Assembly (NCBI RefSeq): GCF_001423125.1
Contig: NZ_LMNW01000031.1
Span: forward strand, 497,761 to 561,760
DNA: 64,000 nt
Direction of reading: 5' to 3'
Source: Duganella sp. Leaf126
GTDB lineage: Bacteria; Pseudomonadota; Gammaproteobacteria; Burkholderiales; Burkholderiaceae_D
Shown here: positions 1-9,174 of the stretch, piece after piece
How the letters are laid out: each line of letters starts with the position of its first letter
Position numbering within the stretch: position 1 is the first letter of the stretch
Program-made: the position numbers and the translations under genes
The notes under the pieces: model-generated
Seen by the model: only the letters and a program-made list of their open reading frames with translations
Database searches by the model: none
What the model was told of the DNA's origin: nothing

Positions 1-780
1 GGCACGCTGACCGCCATCGCGCCCGGCGCGCTGGTGCTCGATCACGTGCGCTATGCCTACGAGGAGCAGACCGTGCCCGCCCTGCAGGACATCTGCCTGA
101 CGCTGGCCCCGGGCCGGACCCTGGGCCTGGTGGGACCGACCGGCAGCGGCAAGTCCACCCTGCTGCGGGTGCTGATGCGCCAGCTCACGCCGCAGGCGGG
201 CACGGTGACCTGGAGCGGCCAGCCGCTGGCCGCCTACACGCTGCATACGCTGCGCGCCGGCATCAGCTGGGTGCCGCAGGAGTCGTTCCTGTTCTCGGCC
301 TCGATTGCCGACAATATCGCGCTGGCGCGCCCGAACGCCACCCGCGCGCAGATCGAGCATGCGGCCACCCTGGCCGCCGTGCACGACGACATTTTGAAAT
401 TCGCGCAAGGCTACGAGACCGAGGTGGGCGAAAAAGGCATCACGCTGTCCGGCGGCCAGCGCCAGCGCGTGGCGATCGCACGCGCCCTGCTGGCCGATAA
501 CGATCTGCTGCTGCTCGACGACGCGCTGTCGGCGGTCGATACCGGCACCGAGACGCGCATCCTCGAACACCTCGAAGCACTGCGCCAGGCACGGGCCGGG
601 CGCAGCGCGGTGATTGCCAGCCACCGCCTGAGCGCGGTGGTCAACGCCGACCTGATCCTGGTGCTGCGCGACGGCCGCATCAGCGAATCGGGCAGTCATG
701 AACAACTGCTGGCGCAAGACGGCTGGTATGCCAGCCAGTGGCGCTACCAACAACTGGAGGCCTCGCTTGACGCCCTCTGA
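1..780 (+). CDS. mdlA: ABC exporter half-transporter, MdlA-like (5' partial)
   Basis: This is the C-terminal nucleotide-binding domain of an ABC multidrug or lipid exporter subunit; the membrane part lies off the left edge and the frame is open from base 1. Visible motifs are Walker A (GPTGSGKST), the Q-loop region (WVPQES), the signature LSGGQRQR, Walker B (LLLLDD) and the H-loop (ASHR). The residue after the Walker B Asp is Asp instead of the catalytic Glu. This is known for the degenerate-site partner of heterodimeric exporters such as MdlA, TM287 and BmrC. The next gene overlaps it and has the complementary features, so the two should form one inner-membrane heterodimer. The substrate cannot be told from sequence. 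Confidence 0.9.
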   Translation, partial: GTLTAIAPGALVLDHVRYAYEEQTVPALQDICLTLAPGRTLGLVGPTGSGKSTLLRVLMRQLTPQAGTVTWSGQPLAAYTLHTLRAGISWVPQESFLFSASIADNIALARPNATRAQIEHAATLAAVHDDILKFAQGYETEVGEKGITLSGGQRQRVAIARALLADNDLLLLDDALSAVDTGTETRILEHLEALRQARAGRSAVIASHRLSAVVNADLILVLRDGRISESGSHEQLLAQDGWYASQWRYQQLEASLDAL

Positions 781-2587
781 TCCCATGCTTGCACAATCCG
801 ATACTCCCTCGGTCGGCGCCCAGACGCGCCAGGCCTTTGCGCTGCTGCGGCGCGCCGCCCACCCGGACCGCCACCACCTGGGCTGGGCCGTGCTGTGGCT
901 GATGCTCGCTGCCCTGTTCGAGGTGCTGGGTCCCCTGATGGGCAAGGCGCTGATCGACGAGCACCTGCTGCCGCGCCACCTCGACTGGCCGCGCATGGCC
1001 ATGCTGCTGGCCGGCCTGCTGCTGACCGGCTGGATCGCCAGCGGCCTGCGCTACCTGCAACTGGTGCGCCTGTCGGGACTGGCCATGCGCTCGGTGATGC
1101 GGCTGCGCGAAATGGTGTACACCCACGTGCTGCTGCTGCCGATGTCATTCTTCGACCGCGCCATCACCGGCCAGCTGGTCTCGCGCGTGACCAACGACAC
1201 CGAGGCCGTGAAGAACCTGTACATCCAGGTCCTGTTCGTGATGTTGGACAGCACCATCGTGCTGGTGGGGACCATCGCCGCCATGGCCTGGCTCGACATC
1301 CGGCTGATGGGCATGGTGCTGGCGCTGCTGCCGGCCGTGCTGGTCATCGTCTACCTGTACCAGCGCTGGAGCGCGCCGGCCGTCACCCGCGCGCGGGCCC
1401 TGCGCAGCGACATCAACGGCCAGGTGGCCGAATCGATCGGCGGCATGAGCGTACTGCAGGCGAACAATGCACAGCAGCGCTTCGGTGCGCGCTTTGCCGC
1501 CACCAACGACGAACACTACCGGGCGCGCCAGGCCGAGCTGCGCGCCAATGCCTGGCTGCTGCGGCCCGCGCTCGACCTGTTCAACGTGATCCTGCTGGCG
1601 GTGGTGATCTTCGTGTTCGGCCAGCGCCAGATGACCGCCACCGAGGTAGGCGTGCTGTATGCGTTCATCAGCTACCTGGCGCGCGTGATCGAGCCGCTGA
1701 TCCAGATCACCATGCAGTTCAGCCAGCTGCAGCAGGCCGTGGTGGCCAGCGCCCGCGTGGCCACGCTGCTCGACGAAGCACAAGCAAAGGAGCACTCGGC
1801 AGCCTCGCTCGGCCAGGCCGCTGCCAGCGCGCAGCCGGCGGACAGCGCGACGCTGCCGGCGGTGGCGATTAGCCACCTTAACTTCGCCTACACCCCGGGC
1901 CAACCGGTGCTGCACGACCTGTCGCTCGAGATTGCGGCCGGCGCCTTCATCGGCATCGTCGGCCATACCGGCAGCGGCAAGTCCACCCTGCTCTCGCTGC
2001 TGCTGCGCTTTTATCCGGCGCCGCACGGCAGCATCGTGCTGCACGGCGTGGCGCTCGACGACATCGACAACGAACGCTTCCGCGCCGACGTGGGCCTGGT
2101 GCCGCAGGACCCGTTCCTGCTGGCGGCGTCCGCCCGCGACAATATCGACATGGGGCGCGGCCTGACGCAGGCGCAGATCGAAGCGGCGGCGCGCGCGGCC
2201 CATGCGCACGACTTCATCGTGGCGCTCGAACGCGGCTACGACACCGAACTGGGCGAAGGCGGCTCGCGCCTGGCCGTGGGCCAGAAGCAGCTGATCGCGA
2301 TTGCCCGCGCCCTGGCCGGCCAGCCGCGCATCCTGCTGCTCGACGAAGCAACCTCGCACATCGATTCGCAAACCGAGCAGGTGGTGCAGGCCGCGCTCGA
2401 CGAGCTGCGCGGCAAGGTGACGGTGATCGCCATCGCGCACCGCCTGTCCACCATCCGCGACGCCGACCGCATCATCGTGCTCAATCACGGCCGCATCACG
2501 GAAACCGGGCCGCACGAGAAGCTGATGCAGATCGAGGGCGGCTTGTACCAGCGCCTGTACCTGCTGCAGCAACTGACGATGAACTGA
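767..2587 (+). CDS. mdlB: ABC exporter half-transporter, MdlB-like
   Basis: A full half-transporter of about 600 residues: six membrane helices (type I exporter fold) followed by an ATPase domain with Walker A (GHTGSGKST), Walker B plus catalytic Glu (ILLLDEATSHID) and H-loop (IAHRLS). Its signature motif is non-canonical (LAVGQKQ instead of LSGGQ). Combined with the Asp of the upstream subunit, both defects fall in the same composite ATP site, as in MdlAB-type heterodimers. The TTG start at 767 is chosen because GGAGG (756-760) lies 6 bases upstream, giving a 14-base overlap with the upstream gene. An ATG at 785 is the alternative but has no ribosome-binding site. Confidence 0.92.
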   Translation: MTPSDPMLAQSDTPSVGAQTRQAFALLRRAAHPDRHHLGWAVLWLMLAALFEVLGPLMGKALIDEHLLPRHLDWPRMAMLLAGLLLTGWIASGLRYLQLVRLSGLAMRSVMRLREMVYTHVLLLPMSFFDRAITGQLVSRVTNDTEAVKNLYIQVLFVMLDSTIVLVGTIAAMAWLDIRLMGMVLALLPAVLVIVYLYQRWSAPAVTRARALRSDINGQVAESIGGMSVLQANNAQQRFGARFAATNDEHYRARQAELRANAWLLRPALDLFNVILLAVVIFVFGQRQMTATEVGVLYAFISYLARVIEPLIQITMQFSQLQQAVVASARVATLLDEAQAKEHSAASLGQAAASAQPADSATLPAVAISHLNFAYTPGQPVLHDLSLEIAAGAFIGIVGHTGSGKSTLLSLLLRFYPAPHGSIVLHGVALDDIDNERFRADVGLVPQDPFLLAASARDNIDMGRGLTQAQIEAAARAAHAHDFIVALERGYDTELGEGGSRLAVGQKQLIAIARALAGQPRILLLDEATSHIDSQTEQVVQAALDELRGKVTVIAIAHRLSTIRDADRIIVLNHGRITETGPHEKLMQIEGGLYQRLYLLQQLTMN

Positions 2588-2600
2588 GCATGAACTGAGC
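2579..2600 (+). repeat. 11-bp perfect tandem duplication spanning a stop codon
   Basis: ATGAACTGAGC occurs twice back to back (2579-2589 and 2590-2600). The first copy contains the last codons and stop of the MdlB-like gene. The remaining gap to the next gene (2601-2755) shows nothing else that can be supported. Confidence 0.85.
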
Positions 2601-2755
2601 CCGAGCCGCAGGGGCAGCGGGAGCAGGGGCGCCAGCAGCCCGTTGCCGCGGAACGCGGGCGGCGGCGCACGCGTCACTGTTGCGCCGCCGCGCCGCATTG
2701 TGTCTTGACACGGCTAAATGCAACATCGCGCTGCATTTCTTGGTTGCAATACGCA

Positions 2756-2761
2756 TATAAT
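2756..2761 (+). promoter_or_regulatory. Candidate -10 box of the diguanylate cyclase gene
   Basis: A perfect TATAAT lies 104 bases upstream of the chosen ATG, in a locally AT-rich stretch of a GC-rich gap. No good -35 box is seen at 16-18 bases. If real, transcription would begin near 2768, which argues against the upstream TTG at 2761 as the gene start. Confidence 0.35.
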
Positions 2762-2859
2762 TGTCGAAGCTGAACAGACATACATGCGAAGGGGTGGCGT
2801 TGGCAGGATCGGGATATCGCGATGGCAGGGGCAAGGCGCACCGGCAGGTCCGGGCGCTG

Positions 2860-4992
2860 ATGCGGGCAGCCGTGCTGGCGTCCACCCTGGCGCTGCACCA
2901 CGCATACGCCGAGGTGCCTGCAGCTGCGCCGGTGCCGCCGCAGGTCACCGTCGAAGCGCTGCGCGCGCGCCTGATCGACATCCGCGAGCAAAGCCGCTTC
3001 GTTCCCGAAAAGGCGCTGGCGGCGCTGGAACTGCTGGCGCCCGAGCTGGCAAACAAACCGCCCGCCTTGCAGGCCGACCTGCTGATCGTCGAAGCCGACG
3101 CCCTGATGCGCCAGGGCCGTTACACCGACGCCATGGTGGCGACCGAAAAAGCCATGGCCATGGGCCGTGCGCTGCACGACGACGCCATCGTCGCCAACGC
3201 CCAGCTGACCAAGGCCTATGTGCTGTCGGCGCGCGCCGATATCGAGGCGGCCCACGCGCTGGCGTTCGAGGCCGAAAAGCTGGCCCTGCGCACCGACAAC
3301 GCCGCCCTGCGCGCCCACGCCACCATCACCGCCGGCCAGACCTTCGCCGAACAGGGCAATTTCCCGCAAGCGCTGGTCAAGCTGCAGCAGGCGGTGGACA
3401 TGGCGCGCGCCGTCACCACCGATCCCACCACGCTCGCTGCCGCCCTCAATGCCCTCACCCTGCTGCTGGTGCAGATGAAGGAATTCGACCAGGCCGCCGC
3501 CAGCTTCGACGAACTGATCGCCGAAACCACCCGGCTCAATTCGCCGGGCCGCATGTCGATCGCCAGGAACGCCGAATACTGGCTGGCCAGCGATACCGGC
3601 CAGCTACAGCGCGCCATGCGCGCACTGCGCGCCAGCCTCGAGATCCAGCGCAAGATGGGCGCCGAGCGCATGGTCACCTCCACGCTGGTCAACCTGGCCG
3701 ACCTGCACCTGAAACTGCACGACTATCCGCGCGCAGCCCAGTATGCGCAGGAGGCGCTGCATCTCACCCAGCGCAGCAACAATGCCTCGGTCGAGGCCAC
3801 GGCCCGCGTCAACCTGGGCAATGCGCTGCTGGCCATGGGCCGTATCGAGGAGGGCAAGCGCCAGTTCGAGGCCGGCATGGAGCGCTATGACAAGGAAAAC
3901 AACAAGCCGGAACTGCAGCTGGTCGTGCGCGAGTACGGCGTGGCGCTGGAAAATGCCGGCGACCTGTCCGGCGCCTTGAAGGCGTATCACCGCGAGCGCG
4001 AGCTGTCCGACGAACTGTTCGAGCGCCAGCGTCAGAAGTCGATGATGGAGCTGCAGGAAAAATACGAAGCCGAGAAAAAGAAGCGGCAGATCGAGCTGCT
4101 CAGCCGCGAGAACCAGCTGCAGACGGCGGAACTGGACAACCGCCAGCTGCAGCAGCGCATCTGGTGGCTGCTGGCGCTGGTGTGCGCACTGGCGGCGGCC
4201 GTGGGTGCGCTGTTGTACCGCAAGGTGCGCCAGGCGAATGTGCTGCTCGAGGAAAAGAACCTGGAACTGAAAACCCAGTCGACCCGCGATCCGCTGACCT
4301 CACTGTACAACCGGCGCCACTTCCAGGACTATATGCGCACGCTGGCGCCCACGCCTGGTCCGCCGGCGCCATCGGACTGGTCGCAGGCCGAGCGGCGCAC
4401 CGCCCGCAGCGACGACCTGGTAGGGGCGCTGTTCCTGCTCGACGTCGATCACTTCAAGCATATCAACGACAGCTACGGCCACGCCGCCGGCGACGCCGTG
4501 CTCAAGGCGATCGCCACCAAGCTGCAGGTGGCGCTGCGCGAAACCGACATGATCGTGCGCTGGGGCGGCGAGGAATTCCTGGCCTTCCTGCCGGCCGTGC
4601 CGCGCGACGGCCTCGATGACATTGCGCGCCGCATCCTCGACGGCATCGGGTCGCAGCGCGTGGCTTACCAGGAGCACCAGATCGCGGTCCATGTTTCGGT
4701 GGGATTTGCGCCTTACCCGCTGACGCCGGGCGCCACGCCGCTGGCGTGGGAGCGGGCGGTCAACCTGGTGGACATGGCGCTGTACCTGGCCAAGTCGCAT
4801 GGCCGCAACCGCGCCTATGGCGTGCGCGGTTTCGCCAATATCGATCACACGTCGCTCGAGGCCATCGAACAGGATCTCGAACGGGCATGGCGCGACGGTT
4901 ATGTGGATCTGCACGTGGTATTGGGCGGCACGCCGGAAGCACCGCCGCCGACGCGGGACAACGTCGTGCCTCTGAAGCGCGCCGGCGTGTAG
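2860..4992 (+). CDS. TPR-repeat, membrane-anchored diguanylate cyclase (GGDEF)
   Basis: Predicted to make cyclic di-GMP from two GTP. Order: signal-like N-terminus (MRAAVLASTLALHHAYA), a long periplasmic stretch of TPR-type helix pairs, a coiled coil, one membrane helix (WWLLALVCALAAAVGALLY) and a cytoplasmic GGDEF domain. The active-site loop is intact (WGGEEF). RETD, an RxxD inhibitory I-site, sits five residues before it, so product feedback is likely. The ATG at 2860 gives a normal signal peptide; a TTG at 2800 with AAGGGG upstream is an alternative that would lengthen the N-region. The TPR part probably senses a periplasmic protein or peptide signal (inference). It stands alone, with a divergent-facing lipoprotein gene downstream. 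Confidence 0.9.
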   Translation: MRAAVLASTLALHHAYAEVPAAAPVPPQVTVEALRARLIDIREQSRFVPEKALAALELLAPELANKPPALQADLLIVEADALMRQGRYTDAMVATEKAMAMGRALHDDAIVANAQLTKAYVLSARADIEAAHALAFEAEKLALRTDNAALRAHATITAGQTFAEQGNFPQALVKLQQAVDMARAVTTDPTTLAAALNALTLLLVQMKEFDQAAASFDELIAETTRLNSPGRMSIARNAEYWLASDTGQLQRAMRALRASLEIQRKMGAERMVTSTLVNLADLHLKLHDYPRAAQYAQEALHLTQRSNNASVEATARVNLGNALLAMGRIEEGKRQFEAGMERYDKENNKPELQLVVREYGVALENAGDLSGALKAYHRERELSDELFERQRQKSMMELQEKYEAEKKKRQIELLSRENQLQTAELDNRQLQQRIWWLLALVCALAAAVGALLYRKVRQANVLLEEKNLELKTQSTRDPLTSLYNRRHFQDYMRTLAPTPGPPAPSDWSQAERRTARSDDLVGALFLLDVDHFKHINDSYGHAAGDAVLKAIATKLQVALRETDMIVRWGGEEFLAFLPAVPRDGLDDIARRILDGIGSQRVAYQEHQIAVHVSVGFAPYPLTPGATPLAWERAVNLVDMALYLAKSHGRNRAYGVRGFANIDHTSLEAIEQDLERAWRDGYVDLHVVLGGTPEAPPPTRDNVVPLKRAGV

Positions 4993-5073
4993 GAACACCT
5001 GCGCAGAGTGCGTGGCGGGCAGCGCGCCGGCCGGGCGGCGCACTGGCCTGGTTTGCTTTTGCTTATTTTTTGC

Positions 5074-5457
5074 TTACTTGTTGGCTTCGCGCTCGGCAGC
5101 CTTTTGCTGCATGTTCTCGCCCGCTTGTTCGAGCTTGCGGCCTGCCTTGTCGGTCGCCTCATTGAGCTTGGTGCCAGCCTGGTCGGCCGCGCGGTCGAGC
5201 TTTGCGCTGGTTTCCTTGGCCGCCTGGTCCATCTTGTGACCGGCCTCGTTCATTTTCTGTTCCGCTTCGCGGCTGGCCTGGCTCATTTCCTGGCTGGCGC
5301 GCTCGCTGGCCTGGTCGATCTTGCGGCCGGCCGTCTCGGCAGGGCCGGCGCCGACCGTGTCGTCCTTCTTCTGGCAGCCGCCCAGCAGCGCCGCCATTAC
5401 CAGTACCGCACCTGCCGTCTTGCCCAGCGTCGTGATCGTGTTATGGATGGTATTCAT
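5074..5457 (-). CDS. Small lipoprotein with amphipathic helical repeat
   Basis: 127 residues. The N-terminus is a lipoprotein signal peptide ending in the lipobox LLGGC, so the mature protein should be lipid-anchored at the Cys. The rest is a continuous charged helix with repeats of an 11-residue type (DQA..ERASQEM.., DQAAKETSAKLDRAA, DKAGRKLEQA), rich in Ala, Lys, Glu and Gln and lacking further hydrophobic segments. This resembles Lpp-like or apolipoprotein-like envelope proteins, but I cannot name a family. The start at 5457 is preceded by AAGGAGA at a good distance; a longer reading from 5475 would place the start in front of that site. Confidence 0.8.
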   Translation of the reverse strand: MNTIHNTITTLGKTAGAVLVMAALLGGCQKKDDTVGAGPAETAGRKIDQASERASQEMSQASREAEQKMNEAGHKMDQAAKETSAKLDRAADQAGTKLNEATDKAGRKLEQAGENMQQKAAEREANK

Positions 5458-5533
5458 GCACATCTCCTTGAACAATGATTGTTGTCAGGAGCGTACAACG
5501 GCTTGCGCGAATGCAGCGCACGCTTCGAGGAGG

Positions 5534-5986
5534 TCAGGTGCCGATCTTTTTGGGCGGTGGCGGCGGGGCAAACGCAATCGTATCGGACTCGGGCGCCGTC
5601 TCCAGCGCGTCCGACTGGGCCAGCCAGTGGCGCAGTTTTTCCATGCGGCGGATCAGGATGCCCTTGCTGTTGATGTAGCCGACCTGTTCGAAATTCTCGG
5701 GCTTGCTGATCATTTTGGAGACCGTGGGCAGGTTGTCCGCCAGGCGGTCGAACGCCTTGCGCGCCTTTTGCTCCCACTTGACCAGGTTCGGTTCGTTGAA
5801 ACGGTTGCTTTCGTAATAGATCGTGAGCGTACGGTCATGGTTGCCAAAACCGACAATGGCGGCGCCGAGGCGCACCGTTTCGAGCACGTCGCCCTTGATG
5901 TTGGCAGTCGGCACGAACAAGGCCGCCCGTGCCGTGGGGCTGTCCGGTCGTTCCAGCGGCAAATCCTGTCCCATTAATACGGTCAT
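5534..5986 (-). CDS. Conserved-looking hypothetical protein
   Basis: 150 residues, not recognised. It has no signal peptide or membrane segment. The middle is a mixed alpha/beta sequence with many aromatic and charged residues (YYESNRFNEPNLVKWEQKARKAF), and the C-terminus has a Pro tract (APPPPPKK). The start at 5986 is preferred because AGGA lies about 5 bases upstream; an ATG at 5992 would overlap it. It is divergent from the M29-like gene, with a gap of about 210 bases. Real codon use and no competing frame support it as a gene. No function is proposed. Confidence 0.7.
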   Translation of the reverse strand: MTVLMGQDLPLERPDSPTARAALFVPTANIKGDVLETVRLGAAIVGFGNHDRTLTIYYESNRFNEPNLVKWEQKARKAFDRLADNLPTVSKMISKPENFEQVGYINSKGILIRRMEKLRHWLAQSDALETAPESDTIAFAPPPPPKKIGT

Positions 5987-6196
5987 ACGCATCCTGTTGT
6001 GATCGCCACGAGTTGCCTTTGGGCTATATTCTGGATTTTATATCGTGGTAATGGCGCAAGACAAGGAGAATGGCCGACAACGGCAGCATTCGGCGCCGCA
6101 GCGTGGCGTGCACGCGAATCGGCGGCGATGGCGAGCCGGACTGCGGCCCCGGCTGTATCCTATAATGCGGGCTTCCCGACCTTTCCCCCCCGCCCG

Positions 6197-7279
6197 ATGT
6201 CCGTTCCCGTCCCCGCCCACGCTGCGGCGCAGTCTGCCGACCCCGTACCCGCACCGGCGCCCATGCCGCGAGAAGCCGTCGATGCGGCCGAGCGCCACCT
6301 GCGCGACACCCTGGCCATCGCCATCGGCCACGCACCGCCGCATGCGGCGCTGATCGTCCACGATCAGCGCACCGGTCTCGCCCTGGCGTTGACCGAAGCC
6401 TATCGCCGGGTGGCACCGACTGCGCGCTTCATCGACTTCGACACCGTCACCCCGGACGACGTGCTGGCCGCCTTCGCCACGCTGGCGGCCGGCGACCTGG
6501 TAGTGCTGGTCCAGTCCACCAGCTTCCGGCTCGAGGCATTCCGCATCCGCATCGAGCTGTTCAAGCGCGGCCTGAAAGTGATCGAGCACGTCCACCTGGC
6601 GCGCATGCCCGGTGCGCAGGGCCTGGCCTACATCGATGCGCTGGCCTACGACCCGGCCTATTACCGCGGCGTCGGCCACGCGCTCAAGGCGCGCATCGAC
6701 GCCGCCAGCGGCGGCATGGTCGACAGCGGCGATGGCGCCCAGCTGGTGTTCGGCACGCCGTTCGAGGCGGCCAAGCTCAATATCGGCGATTACACGGGCA
6801 TGACCAACATCGGCGGCCAGTTCCCGCTGGGCGAAGTGTTTACCGAAGCGCGCGACCTCGAAGCAGTCAACGGCCGCGCGCGCATTTTCGTGTTCGGCGA
6901 CACCTCGTTCCACGTCAACCAGCCGCCGATACCGGTCACCATCATCGTCGAACAGGGCCGCGTAACCGGCACCGAAAACAGCACGCCCGCTTTCGACAAT
7001 ATGCTGGCCATCATCCGCGCCCACGAGGGCGAGGTGTGGCTGCGCGAACTGGGCTTCGGCATGAACCGCGCCTTCTCGCGCACCCGCATGGTGGACGACA
7101 TCGGCACCTACGAGCGCATGTGCGGCATCCACCTGTCGCTGGGCGCCAAGCATGGCGTGTATGCGAAGCCGCAGTTTAAGCGCAAGGATGCGCGGTACCA
7201 CGTCGATGTGTTCGCGCTGACCGAGGGCGTGTACCTGGACGGCCAGCGGGTCTATGCGGACGGTGCCTGGCGGCCCTGA
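6197..7279 (+). CDS. M29 aminopeptidase-like protein
   Basis: 360 residues resembling the second half of family M29 metallopeptidases and the related NicX-type ring-cleaving enzymes. Family hallmarks are in the right order: GEVFTEARD (212-220, normally GE.FTAP), a Glu in ELGFG (284), His in IHLSLG (312), His/Tyr in KHGVY, and HVD (335-337). These match the known metal ligands E, E, H, Y, H, D, so metal binding is likely; whether it cleaves peptides or an aromatic ring is open. The start at 6197 follows a TATAAT at 6161-6166; ATG 6263 is an alternative. The 3' end overlaps the LysR gene by 28 bases, tail to tail. Confidence 0.75.
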   Translation: MSVPVPAHAAAQSADPVPAPAPMPREAVDAAERHLRDTLAIAIGHAPPHAALIVHDQRTGLALALTEAYRRVAPTARFIDFDTVTPDDVLAAFATLAAGDLVVLVQSTSFRLEAFRIRIELFKRGLKVIEHVHLARMPGAQGLAYIDALAYDPAYYRGVGHALKARIDAASGGMVDSGDGAQLVFGTPFEAAKLNIGDYTGMTNIGGQFPLGEVFTEARDLEAVNGRARIFVFGDTSFHVNQPPIPVTIIVEQGRVTGTENSTPAFDNMLAIIRAHEGEVWLRELGFGMNRAFSRTRMVDDIGTYERMCGIHLSLGAKHGVYAKPQFKRKDARYHVDVFALTEGVYLDGQRVYADGAWRP

Positions 7280-8214
7280 GCCAGCAGCCCACGCTGCTGC
7301 AACGCCCGGTCCCACGGCGGCGCCGGCTGGTATTCGGCCACCAGGTGATCGATCAGCGCGCGCACCTTGGCCGACGGCTGGCGGCTGGCCGGGTACAGCG
7401 CGGACAGGTGGTTGAGCGGCAGGTCCCAGTGGCCCAGTACCGGCACCAGCGCGCCGTCCAGCAAGGCGCGCCAGGCCAGGAAAGTCGTGTGGTACACGAT
7501 GCCGAGTCCCTGCAGCGCCGCCTGGTGCAGCACCAGGCCGTTGTTGGACGTGAACGCCGCCTGCACCCGGACCGTCTGGCGCTGGGTTCCGGTTGAAAAC
7601 TGCCACGTCGTGCCGGCCGTCAGGTGGCTGAAGTGCAGGCAGCGGTGCGCCTGCAGGTCGTGCGGCGCAGCCGGCGTGCCGTGGCGCGCCAGGTAGGCGG
7701 GACTGGCGCACAGCACGGCGCGGCACGGCGCCAGCGGCCGGATCGCCAGCGCGTGCACGTCCGGGATGCCGCCCACGCGCACCGACAGGTCGAAACCGTG
7801 TTCGATCGGATCGAGCAGCGCATCGTCGACGTGCAGCGACGGCGCCAGCTGCGGATGGAGCAGGCTGAAACGCGCCACCGACCCGGCCAGCCACTCGCTG
7901 CCGAAACTCGATGGCGCCTGGATGCGCAGCGGCCCGGCCAGCGCCGGACCGGCAGCGGCGCTGGCCACCGCGCGCCCTGCCTCGTGCGCCTGGGCCACGG
8001 CAGCCGCGCACGGCGCCAGGTAGGCCTGGCCGGCGTCGGTCAGGCTCACTTCGCGCGTGGAGCGGTGCAGCAGGCGTACCTGCAGCCGTTCCTCGAGCTG
8101 CAGCACGTGCTTGCTGACCATGGCGCGCGTCAGCCCCAGCCGCCGGCCCGCTTCGCTGAAGCTGCGCAGGCGCGCCACCTCGACGAAAATTTCCATCGCA
8201 CGTAATTGGTCCAT
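7252..8214 (-). CDS. LysR-family transcriptional regulator
   Basis: 320 residues. Residues 1-60 are the LysR winged helix-turn-helix (MDQLRAMEIFVEVARLRSFS, then GLTRAMVSKHVLQLEERL), followed by a substrate-binding domain of normal length. The N-terminus is of the subgroup often annotated DsdC/GcvA-like. GGAGGAG lies directly before the ATG at 8214. It is divergent from the PhyH/TIM-barrel pair, about 120 bases away, so it is the natural candidate regulator of that pair (inference from the usual LysR arrangement). The inducer is unknown. Confidence 0.92.
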   Translation of the reverse strand: MDQLRAMEIFVEVARLRSFSEAGRRLGLTRAMVSKHVLQLEERLQVRLLHRSTREVSLTDAGQAYLAPCAAAVAQAHEAGRAVASAAAGPALAGPLRIQAPSSFGSEWLAGSVARFSLLHPQLAPSLHVDDALLDPIEHGFDLSVRVGGIPDVHALAIRPLAPCRAVLCASPAYLARHGTPAAPHDLQAHRCLHFSHLTAGTTWQFSTGTQRQTVRVQAAFTSNNGLVLHQAALQGLGIVYHTTFLAWRALLDGALVPVLGHWDLPLNHLSALYPASRQPSAKVRALIDHLVAEYQPAPPWDRALQQRGLLAQGRQAPSA

Positions 8215-8334
8215 GGTCTCCTCCTGCCGGGGATTGTCGCCAGATTGACGACAATGTGTCAACCTGTCGCCGATTGTTGCCGGCAGCAGCCGCGCTTACA
8301 ATCGTGGTTTTCCTTTTCAGCCTGGAGCCGCGAC

Positions 8335-9174
8335 ATGTTGACAGACGCGCAAAAACTGCAATACCAACGCGATGGTTACCTGGTGGTGCCCGATTTTAAA
8401 AGCGCCGCCGAGATCGCCGTGCTGCGCGAACGCGCCGCCGAGATTGTCAACCAGTTCGATCCGGCCGCGCAATCGGGCATCTTCAGCACCATCGAGCAGG
8501 AGAAGACCACCGACGATTACTTCCTCGGTTCCGACAACACGGTGCGCTGCTTCTTCGAGGAAGAAGCTTTCGGCGCCGACGGCCAGCTGAAACAGGACAA
8601 GTCGCTGTCGATCAACAAGATCGGCCACGCCATGCACGATCTCGACCCGACCTTCCGCGCCTTTACCGCCGACGCGCGCCTGAACGCGATCGCCCGCGAC
8701 ATCGGCCTGGCGGACGCCAAGGTGTGGCAATCGATGTACATCTTCAAGCAGCCCGGCATTGGCGGCGAAGTGCGCTGGCACCAGGACGCTACCTATTTCG
8801 ACACCGACCCGGTCAGCGTGACCACGTTCTGGTTCGCGCTCGAAGACGCCACGCTCGACAACGGCTGCATGTGGGCCGAACCGGGCGGTCACCGCGGTCC
8901 GATGCGCGAACGCTTCCTGCGCAACGGCGACCAGGTCCGCATGGAAAAGCTCAGCGACCTGCCATGGCCCGACGACAGCACGGCCGTGCCGCTGCCATGC
9001 CGGGCCGGCAGCCTGGTCGTGTTCCACGGCCTGCTGCCCCACTACAGCGCGCCCAACCGCTCGGCGGTGTCGCGCCACGCCTACACGCTGCACGTCACCG
9101 ACGGCGCCACGCACTACTCGCCGCAGAACTGGATCCAGCGCGACGCACGCCTGCCGGTGCGGGGCTTTATCTGA
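8335..9174 (+). CDS. Phytanoyl-CoA dioxygenase (PhyH) family protein
   Basis: 279 residues. PhyH enzymes are Fe(II)/2-oxoglutarate dioxygenases. The HxD half of the iron triad is in WHQDATYF, and the distal His is in FHGLLPHYS. The following RSAVSRHAYTLH probably contributes the Arg that holds 2-oxoglutarate. The substrate is not predictable; bacterial members act on small molecules as often as on acyl-CoA. The stop shares one base with the next start (TGATG), so the two genes are translationally coupled. Confidence 0.9.
   Translation: MLTDAQKLQYQRDGYLVVPDFKSAAEIAVLRERAAEIVNQFDPAAQSGIFSTIEQEKTTDDYFLGSDNTVRCFFEEEAFGADGQLKQDKSLSINKIGHAMHDLDPTFRAFTADARLNAIARDIGLADAKVWQSMYIFKQPGIGGEVRWHQDATYFDTDPVSVTTFWFALEDATLDNGCMWAEPGGHRGPMRERFLRNGDQVRMEKLSDLPWPDDSTAVPLPCRAGSLVVFHGLLPHYSAPNRSAVSRHAYTLHVTDGATHYSPQNWIQRDARLPVRGFI

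Noticed and set aside
2705..2710. TTGACA as a -35 box for the diguanylate cyclase
   Set aside because: It is 45 bases from the TATAAT at 2756, far outside normal spacing, and has no -10 box of its own.
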